From Spirochaetota bacterium (GTDB taxonomy: Bacteria > Spirochaetota > UBA4802 > UBA5550), in assembly GCA_025457915.1 (NCBI GenBank), contig JALOTL010000011.1:1-64000 (forward strand): a DNA stretch of 64,000 nucleotides. The letters are read 5' to 3'. Both the position numbers and the translations under genes were made by a program. Positions within the stretch are counted from its first letter, which is position 1. Each line of letters begins with the position of its first letter. The notes beneath the pieces are model-generated. The model was not told the origin of the DNA. It did no database searches and saw only the letters and a program-made list of their open reading frames with translations. Positions 53,384-63,236 of the stretch are shown here, one piece after another.

Positions 53384-53931
53384 TTATCGAATTCTATGTA
53401 ATCGGAGTATATTTTCGGCTCCTTTAAATACTTGAACATTCGGATGGAGCTTTTCCTGTCGCCGTCAGAAATGTGGATTATAAAGTTATCCGAGAAACCC
53501 TGCGGATAAAACGGAATTATGACGTTTCCATCGGTGATTTTATCCCCGGAGGTCAGGACAACTTCTTCTATCTTGAAGTAATCCGGAAATTTTTTGTATT
53601 TAAGGATATTTCTCCTGTTGTCGACATACTTTTCGCCCTCCCTGAGTATCACCGAAACGCCGTTTGTCCTGGATTGAATCTCATCCTTTTTTTCGCCCAG
53701 GGGTCCGGGGCTGTGAAGATGGATGACGAGATAGTTAATGTGGTCCTTCAAAAAAGCATCGTCGAAGGTCTTGGATATTATCCCGCTGAGAACGGCAATG
53801 CTTTCTTTATCTTCTCCTATCGCCCTTGTGAGTTTTGGTATCACTATTATCGAAAGGATGGATACAATGGTCACCACAATGATCATCTCGATAAGGGTAA
53901 ACCCCTTTTCGGACCTGATATGATTCAACAT
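53380..53931 (-). CDS. gspH: Type II secretion minor pseudopilin GspH
   Basis: 183 residues with a short leader and canonical site 'SEKG/FTLIEMIIVVTIVSIL'. It lies between gspG and gspI, and its stop overlaps the gspI ATG. The globular domain ('PKIYSDYIEFDK' end) has no known family signature, so GspH is assigned by gene order, size and leader. Confidence 0.82.
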   Translation of the reverse strand: MLNHIRSEKGFTLIEMIIVVTIVSILSIIVIPKLTRAIGEDKESIAVLSGIISKTFDDAFLKDHINYLVIHLHSPGPLGEKKDEIQSRTNGVSVILREGEKYVDNRRNILKYKKFPDYFKIEEVVLTSGDKITDGNVIIPFYPQGFSDNFIIHISDGDRKSSIRMFKYLKEPKIYSDYIEFDK

Positions 53932-53992
53932 TCCGATGCCGTTCCGTAGATTTATCGCCGGGCCGCCGACAAAGCAATGTGACGCGGATGGA

Positions 53993-54442
53993 TCATTCCC
54001 AGCTCTTTATGTCGGCGCCGAATCCCTCGCCGCCTTCTTTACCGTCCGCGCCAAGGCTCCAGATTTCAGGTTCATCCTTGTCCACTTCTCCCGGATACCT
54101 GTATAGATAGGGATGTCCCCACGGGTCCAGCAGGATGTCTTTTTTCTTTTTTACATAGCCATCTTCAACAAGCTTGTTTAGCCCTTCATCGTTGGTTGGA
54201 TAGTTGCCGCTGTGCTCCATGCTGAATTTAGAAAGGGCCATGGAAAACGCGTTGATGTCCGCCTTGGCCTTCGTGACCCTGGCCTTCTGGGGCATGTCCA
54301 TCAGCCTGGGGACCACTATGGCGCTGAGTATGGCAATAATTGTTATGACGATAAGGATCTCGATCAGGGTGAATCCGTCCCTCGAACCTGAAATCCTTCC
54401 GATGAAAGAACGGGCTTTTAATATTCTTTTTATCATTGTCAA
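53993..54442 (-). CDS. gspG: Type II secretion major pseudopilin GspG
   Basis: 149 residues. Leader of ~23 residues, cleavage at 'RDG/FTLIEILIVITIIAIL'. After the N-terminal helix come the GspG marks 'YPTNDEGLNKLVEDGY', 'LLDPWGHPYLYRYPG' and 'WSLGADGKEGGEGFGADI' with the Ca2+-binding loop of the C terminus. It is the main subunit of the pseudopilus that drives secretion. A 61-base gap separates it from gspH, and 56 bases from gspF. Confidence 0.95.
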   Translation of the reverse strand: MTMIKRILKARSFIGRISGSRDGFTLIEILIVITIIAILSAIVVPRLMDMPQKARVTKAKADINAFSMALSKFSMEHSGNYPTNDEGLNKLVEDGYVKKKKDILLDPWGHPYLYRYPGEVDKDEPEIWSLGADGKEGGEGFGADIKSWE

Positions 54443-54498
54443 AACTCCTGAATGATTATATTATAATTCTCAACCAGCATGCTTTCTGAACGCTGACA

Positions 54499-55749
54499 TC
54501 AGCCGACCAGGAGATTCATTTCCATGATCGGCAGCATGACGGACATCACTATTATTCCGATTATAAAACCCATGAAAATGATTATTATCGGCTCAATCAG
54601 GCTAGTCAGGCCCGTGATGGTAAGGTCGATCTCCGTTTCATATACTTTGCCGATATTCACAAGCATGGCATCAAGCTTGTCGCTTGCCTCACCGGCCGTT
54701 ATCATGCCGATAACCAGCTTCGGCAGGAAACCCGACTTGTTGAGGGCGATGGCGACAGACGATCCCTCCCTGATTTTTTTTGACGCCTCGGATATCCTTT
54801 CCTGGATGACAATATTGTTCACGATTTTTTCAACTATTTCGAATGACTTGATTATATCGACCTTGTTCCCCAGCAAAATCCCCAGGTTCTGCGTAAACCT
54901 GTATGTCAGAAGCTTTTTATAAAGGCCGCTTACCAGCGGGATTTCCAGTTTAAGTTCATCCAGCTTCCTTCTCCCGGCGTCGGTCTGTATGTACTTGTAA
55001 AGAAAATAAAACCCGACGATTGCGATAATCAGGATGAAGATGCCGTACCTGGTGAGCATGTTGCTTACGAAAATTACGATTTCCGTGGGCAGCGGCAGGT
55101 TCTTGTTCTGTTCGCTGAACATCTCAGCGATTGCCGGGATGACCTTGACCATAAGAAGTATCACGACGCATATCGAAAAGAAAAACATGAAGCTGGGGTA
55201 CCACAGAGCGGCCCTTATCCTGCTTTTAAGTATATTCTTTTTTTCCTCCATTTCCGCGAGTCTTTCAAAAACCTCGTCGAGGGACCCGAGGCTTTCTCCG
55301 ACCCTGACCATGTTTATATACATGTCGGAAAAAATACCCCTGTGCTGCTGTATGGCGTTGGACAGGGAGGACCCTTCGTGCAGCTTTTCCCTGACGTCCG
55401 CTATGACGCCTTTAAAATGATTGTTGTCTATCTGTTCAACGATATCCGAAATGGCGACCGGTAGCGGCAGCCCGGCCTTCAGGAGGGTCCCGAGCTGTCT
55501 GGAGAAGAGACCTATGTGCTTTGTGCTGAATCTTGTGCTGACCTTGTCCCTCACCTTTGCGAAAAGCAGTTTGATGCCGCCCGCTTCACTGTCCAGGGTT
55601 TTCACCATGGAAACGTCCTGCTTTTTTATCTTTACTGGGTACAGCCCCATGCCCCTGATTTTCTGTCTGGCGGCCGATTCGTTCGTAGCATCCACGAAAT
55701 CAGATACCGGTGCGCCCTTGTTGTTCAATGCCTGATATTGAAAAAGCAT
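54499..55749 (-). CDS. gspF: Type II secretion inner-membrane platform protein GspF
   Basis: 416 residues with two homologous cytoplasmic helical domains and three membrane helices ('WYPSFMFFFSICVVILLMVK', 'YGIFILIIAIVGFYFLY', 'IEPIIIIFMGFIIGIIVMSV'). 'QLGTLLKAGLPLPVAISDI' and 'RFTQNLGILLGNKVDIIKSF' are the paired GspF/PilC repeats. It sits in the inner membrane and interacts with GspE and GspL. It starts 1 base after gspE's stop. Confidence 0.94.
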   Translation of the reverse strand: MLFQYQALNNKGAPVSDFVDATNESAARQKIRGMGLYPVKIKKQDVSMVKTLDSEAGGIKLLFAKVRDKVSTRFSTKHIGLFSRQLGTLLKAGLPLPVAISDIVEQIDNNHFKGVIADVREKLHEGSSLSNAIQQHRGIFSDMYINMVRVGESLGSLDEVFERLAEMEEKKNILKSRIRAALWYPSFMFFFSICVVILLMVKVIPAIAEMFSEQNKNLPLPTEIVIFVSNMLTRYGIFILIIAIVGFYFLYKYIQTDAGRRKLDELKLEIPLVSGLYKKLLTYRFTQNLGILLGNKVDIIKSFEIVEKIVNNIVIQERISEASKKIREGSSVAIALNKSGFLPKLVIGMITAGEASDKLDAMLVNIGKVYETEIDLTITGLTSLIEPIIIIFMGFIIGIIVMSVMLPIMEMNLLVG

Positions 55750-55750
55750 G

Positions 55751-57454
55751 TCAGCTTACCCTCAGTACCTCGTCAACTGTCGTTATTCCCGCTATAGCCT
55801 TATTTATGCCGTCCTGGTAAAGCGTGTACATTCCTTCCTTGATGGCCAGTTCCTTTATTATAGCCGCATCCTCATGGCTCATTATCTCTTTTTTAATGGC
55901 CGTCGTCAGCGGAAGCAGTTCGTATATGCCCAGTCTTCCGGAATACCCCGTGTTGAGGCACTTGGCGCAACCCTTTCCCCTGTAAAGCTTTCCCCCCTTC
56001 AGTCTGGATGCGGTTATACCGAGTTCCTTAAGGGATTTCTGGGGAGGCGTATAAGATTCCTTGCAGTGGACGCATATTTTCCTGACAAGCCTCTGCGCGA
56101 GGAAACCGTTGACGGATGAAGTTATCAGGTACGGTTCTATCCCCATGTCAAGAAGTCTCGTGATGCCGCTGGCCGCGTCGTTCGTGTGCAGGGTCGAAAA
56201 TACCCTGTGGCCCGTAAGCGCGGCCTGCACGGCTATATCCGCTGTCTCGAGGTCCCTGATCTCTCCTATCATTACTATATCCGGGTCCTGCCTCAATATC
56301 GATCTGAGACCGGCCGCGAAGGTAAGGTCTATCTGCGGCTTCACGTGCATCTGACCTATGCCTGATATCTGGTATTCAATAGGATCCTCGACAGTCAGGA
56401 TATTGACTTCCGGGTTGTTGAGCCTGTTGAGTACGCTGTAGAGAGTGGTCGTTTTTCCGCTTCCCGTAGGGCCCGTGACGAGGATTATACCGTGCGTTTT
56501 TTTTATCAGATCGTTGAATGTTTTCAGGGTCCTGTCGTCGAACCCCAGCGCATTGAGGTCATAATCCATATCTGACTTGTTCAGGAGTCTTAGGACTATC
56601 CTTTCTCCGAAATAGGTAGGGAAGGTCGCCACCCTTATATCGATGTCCTTTCCCGCGATCTTGAGCTGAATCCTGCCGTCCTGCGGTAGCCTGTTCTCGG
56701 CGATGTTAAGGTTGGCCATTATCTTGATCCTTGAGATGATGGCGTTCTGGTATTTTTGCGGTGGAGTGAACATCTGGTAGAGTATGCCGTCTATCCTGAA
56801 ACGGACTATGAGTTCCTTCTCGTACGGTTCGAAGTGGATGTCGCTGGCCGAATCGTTGACGGCCTGCTTGATTATCGTGTTCACGAGCCGTATGATCGGG
56901 GCCTCGTTGGCCATGTCCATGAGGTCTTCGGTCTCGGATATCTTCTGGGTCAGGATGTCAAGGTCGGAATCTTCGAGGTCCTCGATGACGTCGTCTGTGG
57001 ATTCCGACTTGAGATGCGAGAAGTGCTCGTTTATGATTTTCTGGATTTCAACTTCCGTCGTAAGTACGGCCTCGAAATCGAATTGAGGATACAGCATTTT
57101 CAGGTCGTCAAGGGGCTGGATGTTGAGCGGATCGATCACCGCGACCTGTATCTTGCCGCCCTTCCTGTTGAATGGAACGACCATGTTTTTTTTCAGAAAA
57201 CCGACGGGTATACCGGAAAAAAGATGTTCGTGATCGTCGAAGGTCAGCTCAAGCTTGAAAGGCATGTCATAGTGTTCGGCAAGCGCCTTCAGGATATCGT
57301 CATCGCCGGCGTAGCCCTTCCTGATCAGGATCTGCCCCAGCCTGTAAGGAGATCCCTTCTGGGTGAGCAGCGCCTCCTGGAGGTCTTCCGCGGTTATGAT
57401 GTTGTTGTCAACGAGAATCCTGCCGAGGGTCTTTGGTTTGTTTTTTTTTGGCAT
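55751..57454 (-). CDS. gspE: Type II secretion ATPase GspE
   Basis: 567-residue AAA+-like secretion ATPase. N-terminal MshEN-like part (~1-150), then Walker A 'VTGPTGSGKTTTLYSVL', Asp box 'VEDPIEYQ', Walker B 'RQDPDIVMIGEIRDLETADI' and His box 'GHRVFSTLHTNDAASGITRL'. Zinc-binding C-x2-C...C-x2-C is in 'VRKICVHCKESYTPP' and 'GKGCAKCLNTGY'. All catalytic elements are intact, so it powers the pseudopilus. Between gspD (10 bases) and gspF (1 base). Confidence 0.97.
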   Translation of the reverse strand: MPKKNKPKTLGRILVDNNIITAEDLQEALLTQKGSPYRLGQILIRKGYAGDDDILKALAEHYDMPFKLELTFDDHEHLFSGIPVGFLKKNMVVPFNRKGGKIQVAVIDPLNIQPLDDLKMLYPQFDFEAVLTTEVEIQKIINEHFSHLKSESTDDVIEDLEDSDLDILTQKISETEDLMDMANEAPIIRLVNTIIKQAVNDSASDIHFEPYEKELIVRFRIDGILYQMFTPPQKYQNAIISRIKIMANLNIAENRLPQDGRIQLKIAGKDIDIRVATFPTYFGERIVLRLLNKSDMDYDLNALGFDDRTLKTFNDLIKKTHGIILVTGPTGSGKTTTLYSVLNRLNNPEVNILTVEDPIEYQISGIGQMHVKPQIDLTFAAGLRSILRQDPDIVMIGEIRDLETADIAVQAALTGHRVFSTLHTNDAASGITRLLDMGIEPYLITSSVNGFLAQRLVRKICVHCKESYTPPQKSLKELGITASRLKGGKLYRGKGCAKCLNTGYSGRLGIYELLPLTTAIKKEIMSHEDAAIIKELAIKEGMYTLYQDGINKAIAGITTVDEVLRVS

Positions 57455-57464
57455 ATCGGTTACG

Positions 57465-59492
57465 CTATTTTTCCTTGGTTTCCTGCCTGAGCCTCTTTAT
57501 GGAATTCCTTTTCTGCTTGGTGATAGAGTCTATCGTTTCCTGCTTGGTCAGGATATGGGGGGTAAGGAAAACCAGGAGGTTAACCTTCGTGGTCGACTCC
57601 TTTCGGTATTTAAAAAGCCAGCCCAGCAGGGGGATATCGCCCAGCAGGGGTATTTTTTCTTCCGTCGTGGATTTGTTGTTTTTCATCAATCCGCCCACGA
57701 CTATCGTCTGACCGTCGAATATGGATATTTTGGTCTTTATGTCCCTTTTCCCCAGTTTTGGTGGTATATAGGAGCCGGCCGTGGTAATAGTTTCAGAACC
57801 TATTACGGAATTTACCTCCTGGTAGAAATCAATTGTTATCTTCTTGTTGTTGGTTATATGCGGGGTAAACTTGAGCTTTATACCAACCGGCTTGTAATCG
57901 AAGGTCTGGAACGACGTGCCGTCGGCCGCGAGCCTGTTGTCTCTGGTGATGGGCACTTCTTCGCCGACATTGAGCTCCGCCTCCTGGTTGTCGACGGTGA
58001 CTATCTGCGGGGTTGATAAAACGTTCACGTTGTTGTCTGTCGCGCTGGCGTGTATGATCGCGAATCCGACAAAGTCCGCGTCATGAAGAAGCCCCAGCTG
58101 GAAACCCTTCTGGAGGGGCACGGCAAGCTTTTTCTGCTGCGTATACTTGATGTCGCCGAAAGTGTATTCCTTGGGTTTGAAGTAGTCCCCCTCCGGAAGG
58201 CTGTACTTGGGTATGGGGCCGTTTATCTGCGATGTGCCCCATTTTTCCTTACCGGTAAGGCTTCCTCCGAGGAGCCAGTCGACCCCGAATTCCCAGCCGT
58301 AATCGGCGTTGACCTCGACGATCATGGATTCTATCAATACCTGCTCCCTGACAATATCAAGCTCCTTTATTATTCTTTTTATTTCGCTGTATTCATCCGG
58401 GAGCGCCGTTATGATAAGAGAATTCGTGGCCTTGTTGGCTATGATCGAAAGGGGCGTTTTATCCGCGCCTGATGTCTGGGTCTGGGTGACCCTCTGCGCT
58501 GCCGAAGACGGCTGAATGCCTGCCGGCGGCATGGACGGCTGGGGGCTAGTAGTCGCCTGGCCACTCATGATTTTGGCGTTCTGAGAAAAGGGGACGCGTG
58601 AAAGAACGTTTGCCAGCTCTTCTGCATTGGCATTTTCAAGGTGTAAAACGTGAATGTTGCCCGCGGATTCTATCTTCTGCCCCATCTTACCGAGCCTGTC
58701 GAGGGATTTTGCGATTTTCACCAGGCCGTCTATCTCGGAACTGTTGCCGCTGATTATCAGTGTATTGAGAGGCCTGTAGATAACGACGTCCGTAAACTGC
58801 GATTTCAGAGGCACAAGCGCAGTGGCTATCTCGTCAGCGTAAGAATTCTTGAGCTCAAGGAGATAAGTCATGGTCTGGTCGATTCCGAAGGTCATTTCTC
58901 CGGTTTTATCATCCACTATCACGTCGGAATTTTTTTTGATCGCATCCTTCATGGGAATGACTTTTATCAGGTTTCCTACCTCGATGACCGCTATGCCCTT
59001 TATCTCAAGAATGGATTTCATGATGCTGTATGCCTGGTTGACCGGCACCTTTTTCGAGGATATGATTGAAATCTTACCCTTGATCTTGTCGTCCATGATT
59101 ATATTCTTGCCTATCAGCTGGCTCATTATGTTCAGGAATTCCTCAATCTCGACATCCTTGAAATTCAGGGCGAACATTTTTTCTTTCTGGGGCTGCGTTT
59201 GCGGTTTCTGCGCGGCTTTGGATTCCTTTGCATCTTTCGCGTTTTTCGGATTTTTGCCGTTTTTTTGTGCTTTGCCGTTCTTCCTTTCCTTCGCTTCTTT
59301 ATTGATATTGATATTCTTTTCTATTTCCTTTACGGCTTCTTTTTTAACCGGCTCCGGTGTTTTTTCCTTATCCTTCGGGTCCTGGGCGGATGCGGTTTTC
59401 TGGCTGATGATGTCGGTACCGAACATGTTGATCTGTGTTAATAAAATTAATATTGCAAATGCCGATATTTTTTTGTTTTTCGAGAAATTCAT
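57465..59492 (-). CDS. gspD: Type II secretion secretin GspD
   Basis: Outer-membrane channel, 675 residues. Signal peptide ~1-25, an unusual Lys/Glu/Asn-rich linker ~31-105, N0 domain ('FALNFKDVEIEEFLNIMSQL'), N1/N2/N3 modules ('LLELKNSYADEIATALVPL', 'HVLHLENANAEELANVLSRV') and the C-terminal secretin with 'LSTPQIVTVDNQEAELNVG' and 'VVGGLMKNNKSTTEEKIP'. A proline/serine/glutamine spacer (~310-345) sits in N3. No pilotin or S-domain is obvious. It starts after gspC by 12 bases. Confidence 0.97.
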   Translation of the reverse strand: MNFSKNKKISAFAILILLTQINMFGTDIISQKTASAQDPKDKEKTPEPVKKEAVKEIEKNININKEAKERKNGKAQKNGKNPKNAKDAKESKAAQKPQTQPQKEKMFALNFKDVEIEEFLNIMSQLIGKNIIMDDKIKGKISIISSKKVPVNQAYSIMKSILEIKGIAVIEVGNLIKVIPMKDAIKKNSDVIVDDKTGEMTFGIDQTMTYLLELKNSYADEIATALVPLKSQFTDVVIYRPLNTLIISGNSSEIDGLVKIAKSLDRLGKMGQKIESAGNIHVLHLENANAEELANVLSRVPFSQNAKIMSGQATTSPQPSMPPAGIQPSSAAQRVTQTQTSGADKTPLSIIANKATNSLIITALPDEYSEIKRIIKELDIVREQVLIESMIVEVNADYGWEFGVDWLLGGSLTGKEKWGTSQINGPIPKYSLPEGDYFKPKEYTFGDIKYTQQKKLAVPLQKGFQLGLLHDADFVGFAIIHASATDNNVNVLSTPQIVTVDNQEAELNVGEEVPITRDNRLAADGTSFQTFDYKPVGIKLKFTPHITNNKKITIDFYQEVNSVIGSETITTAGSYIPPKLGKRDIKTKISIFDGQTIVVGGLMKNNKSTTEEKIPLLGDIPLLGWLFKYRKESTTKVNLLVFLTPHILTKQETIDSITKQKRNSIKRLRQETKEK

Positions 59493-59504
59493 TTTGGTTA
59501 CCTT

Positions 59505-60362
59505 CTAATCGGTTATATTGAAATCAAATGTCATTACCTGGTTGTTTCTTTCAAGGTCTATGGTCACTCTCGTTTCGCTTTTTAACGATTCCCACATCTG
59601 GTAAAGCTTTTCGGTGCTGTCCAGGGAATGACCGTTTATCCTTTTAACTACGTCTCCGCTCCTGGCCCCGAATTTGTAAAGTATGTTAAAAGGCCTGATC
59701 TGTATCAATTGAAAACCCTGGATCTGTCCGTTAACCCTGTAGGGCCCGGCCCTGAGTCCGTTAAGGGCGTTGTCCATGTTGTTCAAAACCTTCTGTCTTA
59801 TTTCAGCCCTGCTAAGCGTCTGCTTGACATAATTTCCCTTGACCTCGGTTATCCCGGACTTGCCGCCTGCTTCCGCTGACTTTTTCGGAAAAAGCTCCAG
59901 CGCCTTTTTTTCGTTACCGACGAGAATATATACCTTCTGGTCCATTATTCCGACAAGTTTGTATCCGTAAACATCGTTTGTAACGTCATTGCTTACCCTG
60001 TAAAGCGCGAAAATTTTAGGGGTCTGTTCGCCTTTCTTGGATATCATGGCCCTGGCGATGTTCTGGGGGCCGGTTATGGTTCCAAGCAGGGTCAGCTCAT
60101 CGACGGCAGCGGAGGAGGCGGAGACGCCTTCAGGTCCCGCAATATCCGCTATCTTGAAGAATCCGGATTCAATTACATCATTGTAATACTCAAAGGGCTT
60201 TTTGGCGGACATCATGGTATTGGATTTTCTGGATGCCTTGTAATCCATGGTATAATCAGGAGAAATCTTATATTTTACTATCTGATTAATTGTCGTCGCC
60301 GATACGTATGAAAAAAGCATTACCGAGGCTATGTTCATCAGGTGATATTTTATATTATGCAT
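59505..60362 (-). CDS. gspC: Type II secretion protein GspC
   Basis: 285 residues: one membrane helix near the N terminus ('MNIASVMLFSYVSATTI'), a periplasmic homology region ('TLLGTITGPQNIARAMISK'), and a C-terminal PDZ-like domain ('RPFNILYKFGARSGDVVKRI', 'GHSLDSTEKLYQMWESLK'). GspC joins the inner platform to the secretin. First gene of the gspC-N operon; the ribosome site is weak, and the gap to the upstream small gene on the same strand is 93 bases. Confidence 0.9.
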   Translation of the reverse strand: MHNIKYHLMNIASVMLFSYVSATTINQIVKYKISPDYTMDYKASRKSNTMMSAKKPFEYYNDVIESGFFKIADIAGPEGVSASSAAVDELTLLGTITGPQNIARAMISKKGEQTPKIFALYRVSNDVTNDVYGYKLVGIMDQKVYILVGNEKKALELFPKKSAEAGGKSGITEVKGNYVKQTLSRAEIRQKVLNNMDNALNGLRAGPYRVNGQIQGFQLIQIRPFNILYKFGARSGDVVKRINGHSLDSTEKLYQMWESLKSETRVTIDLERNNQVMTFDFNITD

Positions 60363-60455
60363 TTTTATGCCGAAAATTTGTCGTTAATTTAGGGTTTTTT
60401 AAACAAAAATAGTTTCCTTAAAAAATAGATAAAAATTCAAATTTATCTTTAATTC

Positions 60456-60779
60456 TTATTTTACTATAAAAGGCATTGATTTCAATGCAGTCATTCCTTT
60501 TTTTATCCAGACACGTATTTTCGGAGCCGTTTCTCCGCTGCCTGATGTCGTTGAGCCGAGATCTTCTATTGTGCCTATTGAATCAATTGAAAATTCATAA
60601 AACTCCTCGTTAGAAAAGGGGTCCTTCAGAAGTATTAAAATGTTCCTGTCATGAGGGTGCTTCTGCGGGGTTCCTTCAAAGGCGGTATGGGTTTCCTTGA
60701 GATTTATATTGCTGAACTTTTCCAGCTCGTATTTTTTCGAGATTTCAAGCAGCTTTTTGATATACTTTCTGTCATCCAT
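60456..60779 (-). CDS. Hypothetical protein upstream of gspC
   Basis: Unrecognised cytoplasmic protein; the frame runs to a TTG at 60851, but ATG 60779 ('MDDRKYIKKLLEISKKYEL') gives a natural N terminus. The C-terminal half has beta-rich segments 'RNILILLKDPFSNEEFYEF' and 'PKIRVWIKKGMTALKSMP'. No signal peptide. It may be expressed with gspC (93-base gap, same strand) but no link is shown. Confidence 0.5.
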   Translation of the reverse strand: MDDRKYIKKLLEISKKYELEKFSNINLKETHTAFEGTPQKHPHDRNILILLKDPFSNEEFYEFSIDSIGTIEDLGSTTSGSGETAPKIRVWIKKGMTALKSMPFIVK

Positions 60780-60945
60780 GGCACTTTCAGTTACAGTTGT
60801 TTTTGCGAAGTCATGTAATCCTTTAAAGAAGAGGTTGGTTGAATTCCACAATTATCGATCCGGGGCTAAATTATCTTGACTCACAGATTCTCCGGTAAAA
60901 TAATGTAAAAAAATCGGTATTTTAACAACAAAAAAATAGCAGAAA

Positions 60946-63234
60946 GTGAAAAATATATCAAACAAAATAATTTCTAGGATTAAAAAAAAATACGTATTCC
61001 TTTCAATATCCGGATTAATTCTAATCGCGATCGCTTTCCTCGTCCTTCTAAAGCTGTTGTTTATCGTCAGGTTTTCTGAAAAGGATCTTAAATCCGACAT
61101 ATCCATATTTTTTAAGAACAACCTCAACAAGGCCGTCAAGTTCGAAGAGGCATATATCGATTTCTCCGGAAATATAATCGCTACGGACTTCAATGTGTCG
61201 GAATCAAGCGATTTTAACGATAATCTCAGCCTTGTTAAGGCAAAGAAGGCCGTGTTCGATCTTAATTTCTTCCGTCTTTTTATCGGGGAAATCAAGATAG
61301 ACGGCATGGACCTGTATGATGCCGATGTCACCTTTTTTAAACGCTACGGTAAAAGCTATAGCGAGAATCTCAGCCAGGTGCTTGATCTTGAAAACCTGAA
61401 GATCCTCGACAGGCAAAAATTCAGCGGTTTTCGAATGAGGTATTATGATGCCAGGTTTTTCTACAAGGAGGTTTTCAAGGAGTCGGAGCTCCAGGTCGAG
61501 TTTTATGATATTTATGCCAGGCTGAGCATTGATGATGACGAGATATCATACAGGATCAAGGGAAAGATAAAACCATATAAAAGCAAACTCATTAAAAAAG
61601 GAAATTTTTTCCTGAAGGGGGCGCTCTGCTATGAAAAGGCCGCAAAAATAACAAACGAAATCGAGATAGAAAATTTTGATCTCACCTGCGTCAATGAATT
61701 CATCAGGGAGCACAGGCCAGCGGACATACTTTTGAAGGGCGGGGGTTCCGCCGATTTGAAAATAACCTCCGAGAAGGGACTGAACAGCATAAAGGGGCAG
61801 GTGGAGTTAAACAATCTTGGCGTTGTCGCGTCCCTTCAGCCGCAGAGGGACCTCGTAATGAATGAAAACCTCAATGTTGCGATTGATTGCGATTTTTCTG
61901 ACGAGTTCAAAAACATCAACCTCAGAAAGTTCAAGGTCTATGACGACATTTTCAAGATAACGGCCTCGGGCGCTTATAAATGCAATGATAAAACAGAGAA
62001 GCTGGATGTTTCGATCAAGTCCAACAAGATCGACCTTGAGGATTTTTCCTCCACATATAAACCCTTCAGGGACATCGCCTTCAGGGGGGCTTTAAGGTTT
62101 GAAGGCAGAATCAATTACGACTTCAAGAGCAATGTTTCCGGCGGATCAGACCTGTCATTGACCCTGAAAAAATTCGGGATTATCAAAGAAAAGCCGGGCA
62201 GGGGGGATGCGTTAATCACTGACGCCGAACTTGAATTCAAGCTGGACGACAAAAGCATGAAGCTCGGATCGACGGTTAAGACTGAAAAATCCGACATATC
62301 CATAAATGCGGACTCCGTTGTGAAAAGCTGGATCCCATTCAATTCGGACACGGAAATAAAAGTAAGATCAAAGATCCTTGAATACCGGATCCCATATCTG
62401 GGGATGGCTTACTTCACCGATATGCTTATCGGGATGGCCTATGAAGACATCAAGAGGGGCTACGAAGATATTTTTTTCCTGCAGAAACCCCTCGGTAAAA
62501 TCATAAACGGCAACAACATTTTGCTGGATTTCACGGCGGACAGGCTGGCCTTTCCCGGAAAAGCATCGATGTCTAATATCAAGTTCATGCTTTCCCTGAA
62601 AAACGGGATGCTTGAAATGAAGGATTTTAACGCCGAGGGTTACGAATCCAAATGCTCGCTTGCAGTCAATTGCGGATTTAACAGGGATTATCCATACATA
62701 AACCTGAAAGGATCGGCAAAGGGATTCAACCTTGAGGGATTTTTCAGGGATGCCGGCTTCAAGGGCGGACTGGCAGGGAAGGCTGATTTTGATTTTGATT
62801 ACGAGGTTACAGCCTACAGGATGCTTCAGCTGATAGAAAATTCAAAGGGGAATGTAAACATCGCCCTGAATAATTTTTTCGCTGAAAACACCGAGTTCCA
62901 GAGGAAACTGGTTGAGATGTTCAATGGAACCGATTACCGGGCCGACTCCTTGAGGAAGATGGAAAATGCCTCTGTGTCATTCTCATTTTCCCAGATGGGG
63001 GAGAACTTCTTTATAAAGACATTCAACGTCAGGAGCGACGGCCTGAACCTGGGGGCATTCGGAAGATATGGATATCAATCAGGTCTTGATCTGCAGTCAA
63101 ATGTTTCCGTGAAGGCCGGCGACAGGTTCATAACGGTGCCGCTTAAAATTGACGGTAAAATTCTTTCACCCTGCATAAGGATCAACGATAAAAAAAGCAA
63201 AAATTCGCTCTGCCTTGATTTTGAAAAGCCCTGA
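60946..63234 (+). CDS. AsmA-like/DUF748-type membrane-anchored protein
   Basis: 762 residues with one N-terminal membrane helix ('YVFLSISGLILIAIAFLVLL', ~16-40) and a very long beta-rich periplasmic part with repeats such as 'GMDLYDADVTFFKRYGKSYS' and 'NCGFNRDYPYINLKGSAKGF'. This is the layout of AsmA-type bridge-like lipid-transport or porin-assembly modulators. 'FRGALRFEGRINYDFKSNVSG' and the 'NVNIALNNFFAENTEFQR' end near the C terminus agree with the family. Start is GTG; no strong ribosome site. Ends 3 bases before the convergent cyclase stop. Confidence 0.75.
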   Translation: MKNISNKIISRIKKKYVFLSISGLILIAIAFLVLLKLLFIVRFSEKDLKSDISIFFKNNLNKAVKFEEAYIDFSGNIIATDFNVSESSDFNDNLSLVKAKKAVFDLNFFRLFIGEIKIDGMDLYDADVTFFKRYGKSYSENLSQVLDLENLKILDRQKFSGFRMRYYDARFFYKEVFKESELQVEFYDIYARLSIDDDEISYRIKGKIKPYKSKLIKKGNFFLKGALCYEKAAKITNEIEIENFDLTCVNEFIREHRPADILLKGGGSADLKITSEKGLNSIKGQVELNNLGVVASLQPQRDLVMNENLNVAIDCDFSDEFKNINLRKFKVYDDIFKITASGAYKCNDKTEKLDVSIKSNKIDLEDFSSTYKPFRDIAFRGALRFEGRINYDFKSNVSGGSDLSLTLKKFGIIKEKPGRGDALITDAELEFKLDDKSMKLGSTVKTEKSDISINADSVVKSWIPFNSDTEIKVRSKILEYRIPYLGMAYFTDMLIGMAYEDIKRGYEDIFFLQKPLGKIINGNNILLDFTADRLAFPGKASMSNIKFMLSLKNGMLEMKDFNAEGYESKCSLAVNCGFNRDYPYINLKGSAKGFNLEGFFRDAGFKGGLAGKADFDFDYEVTAYRMLQLIENSKGNVNIALNNFFAENTEFQRKLVEMFNGTDYRADSLRKMENASVSFSFSQMGENFFIKTFNVRSDGLNLGAFGRYGYQSGLDLQSNVSVKAGDRFITVPLKIDGKILSPCIRINDKKSKNSLCLDFEKP

Positions 63235-63236
63235 TA

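Noticed and set aside
56756-58016. Plus-strand frames of 217-244 codons opposite gspE and gspD
   Set aside because: Shadows of the secretion genes on the other strand.
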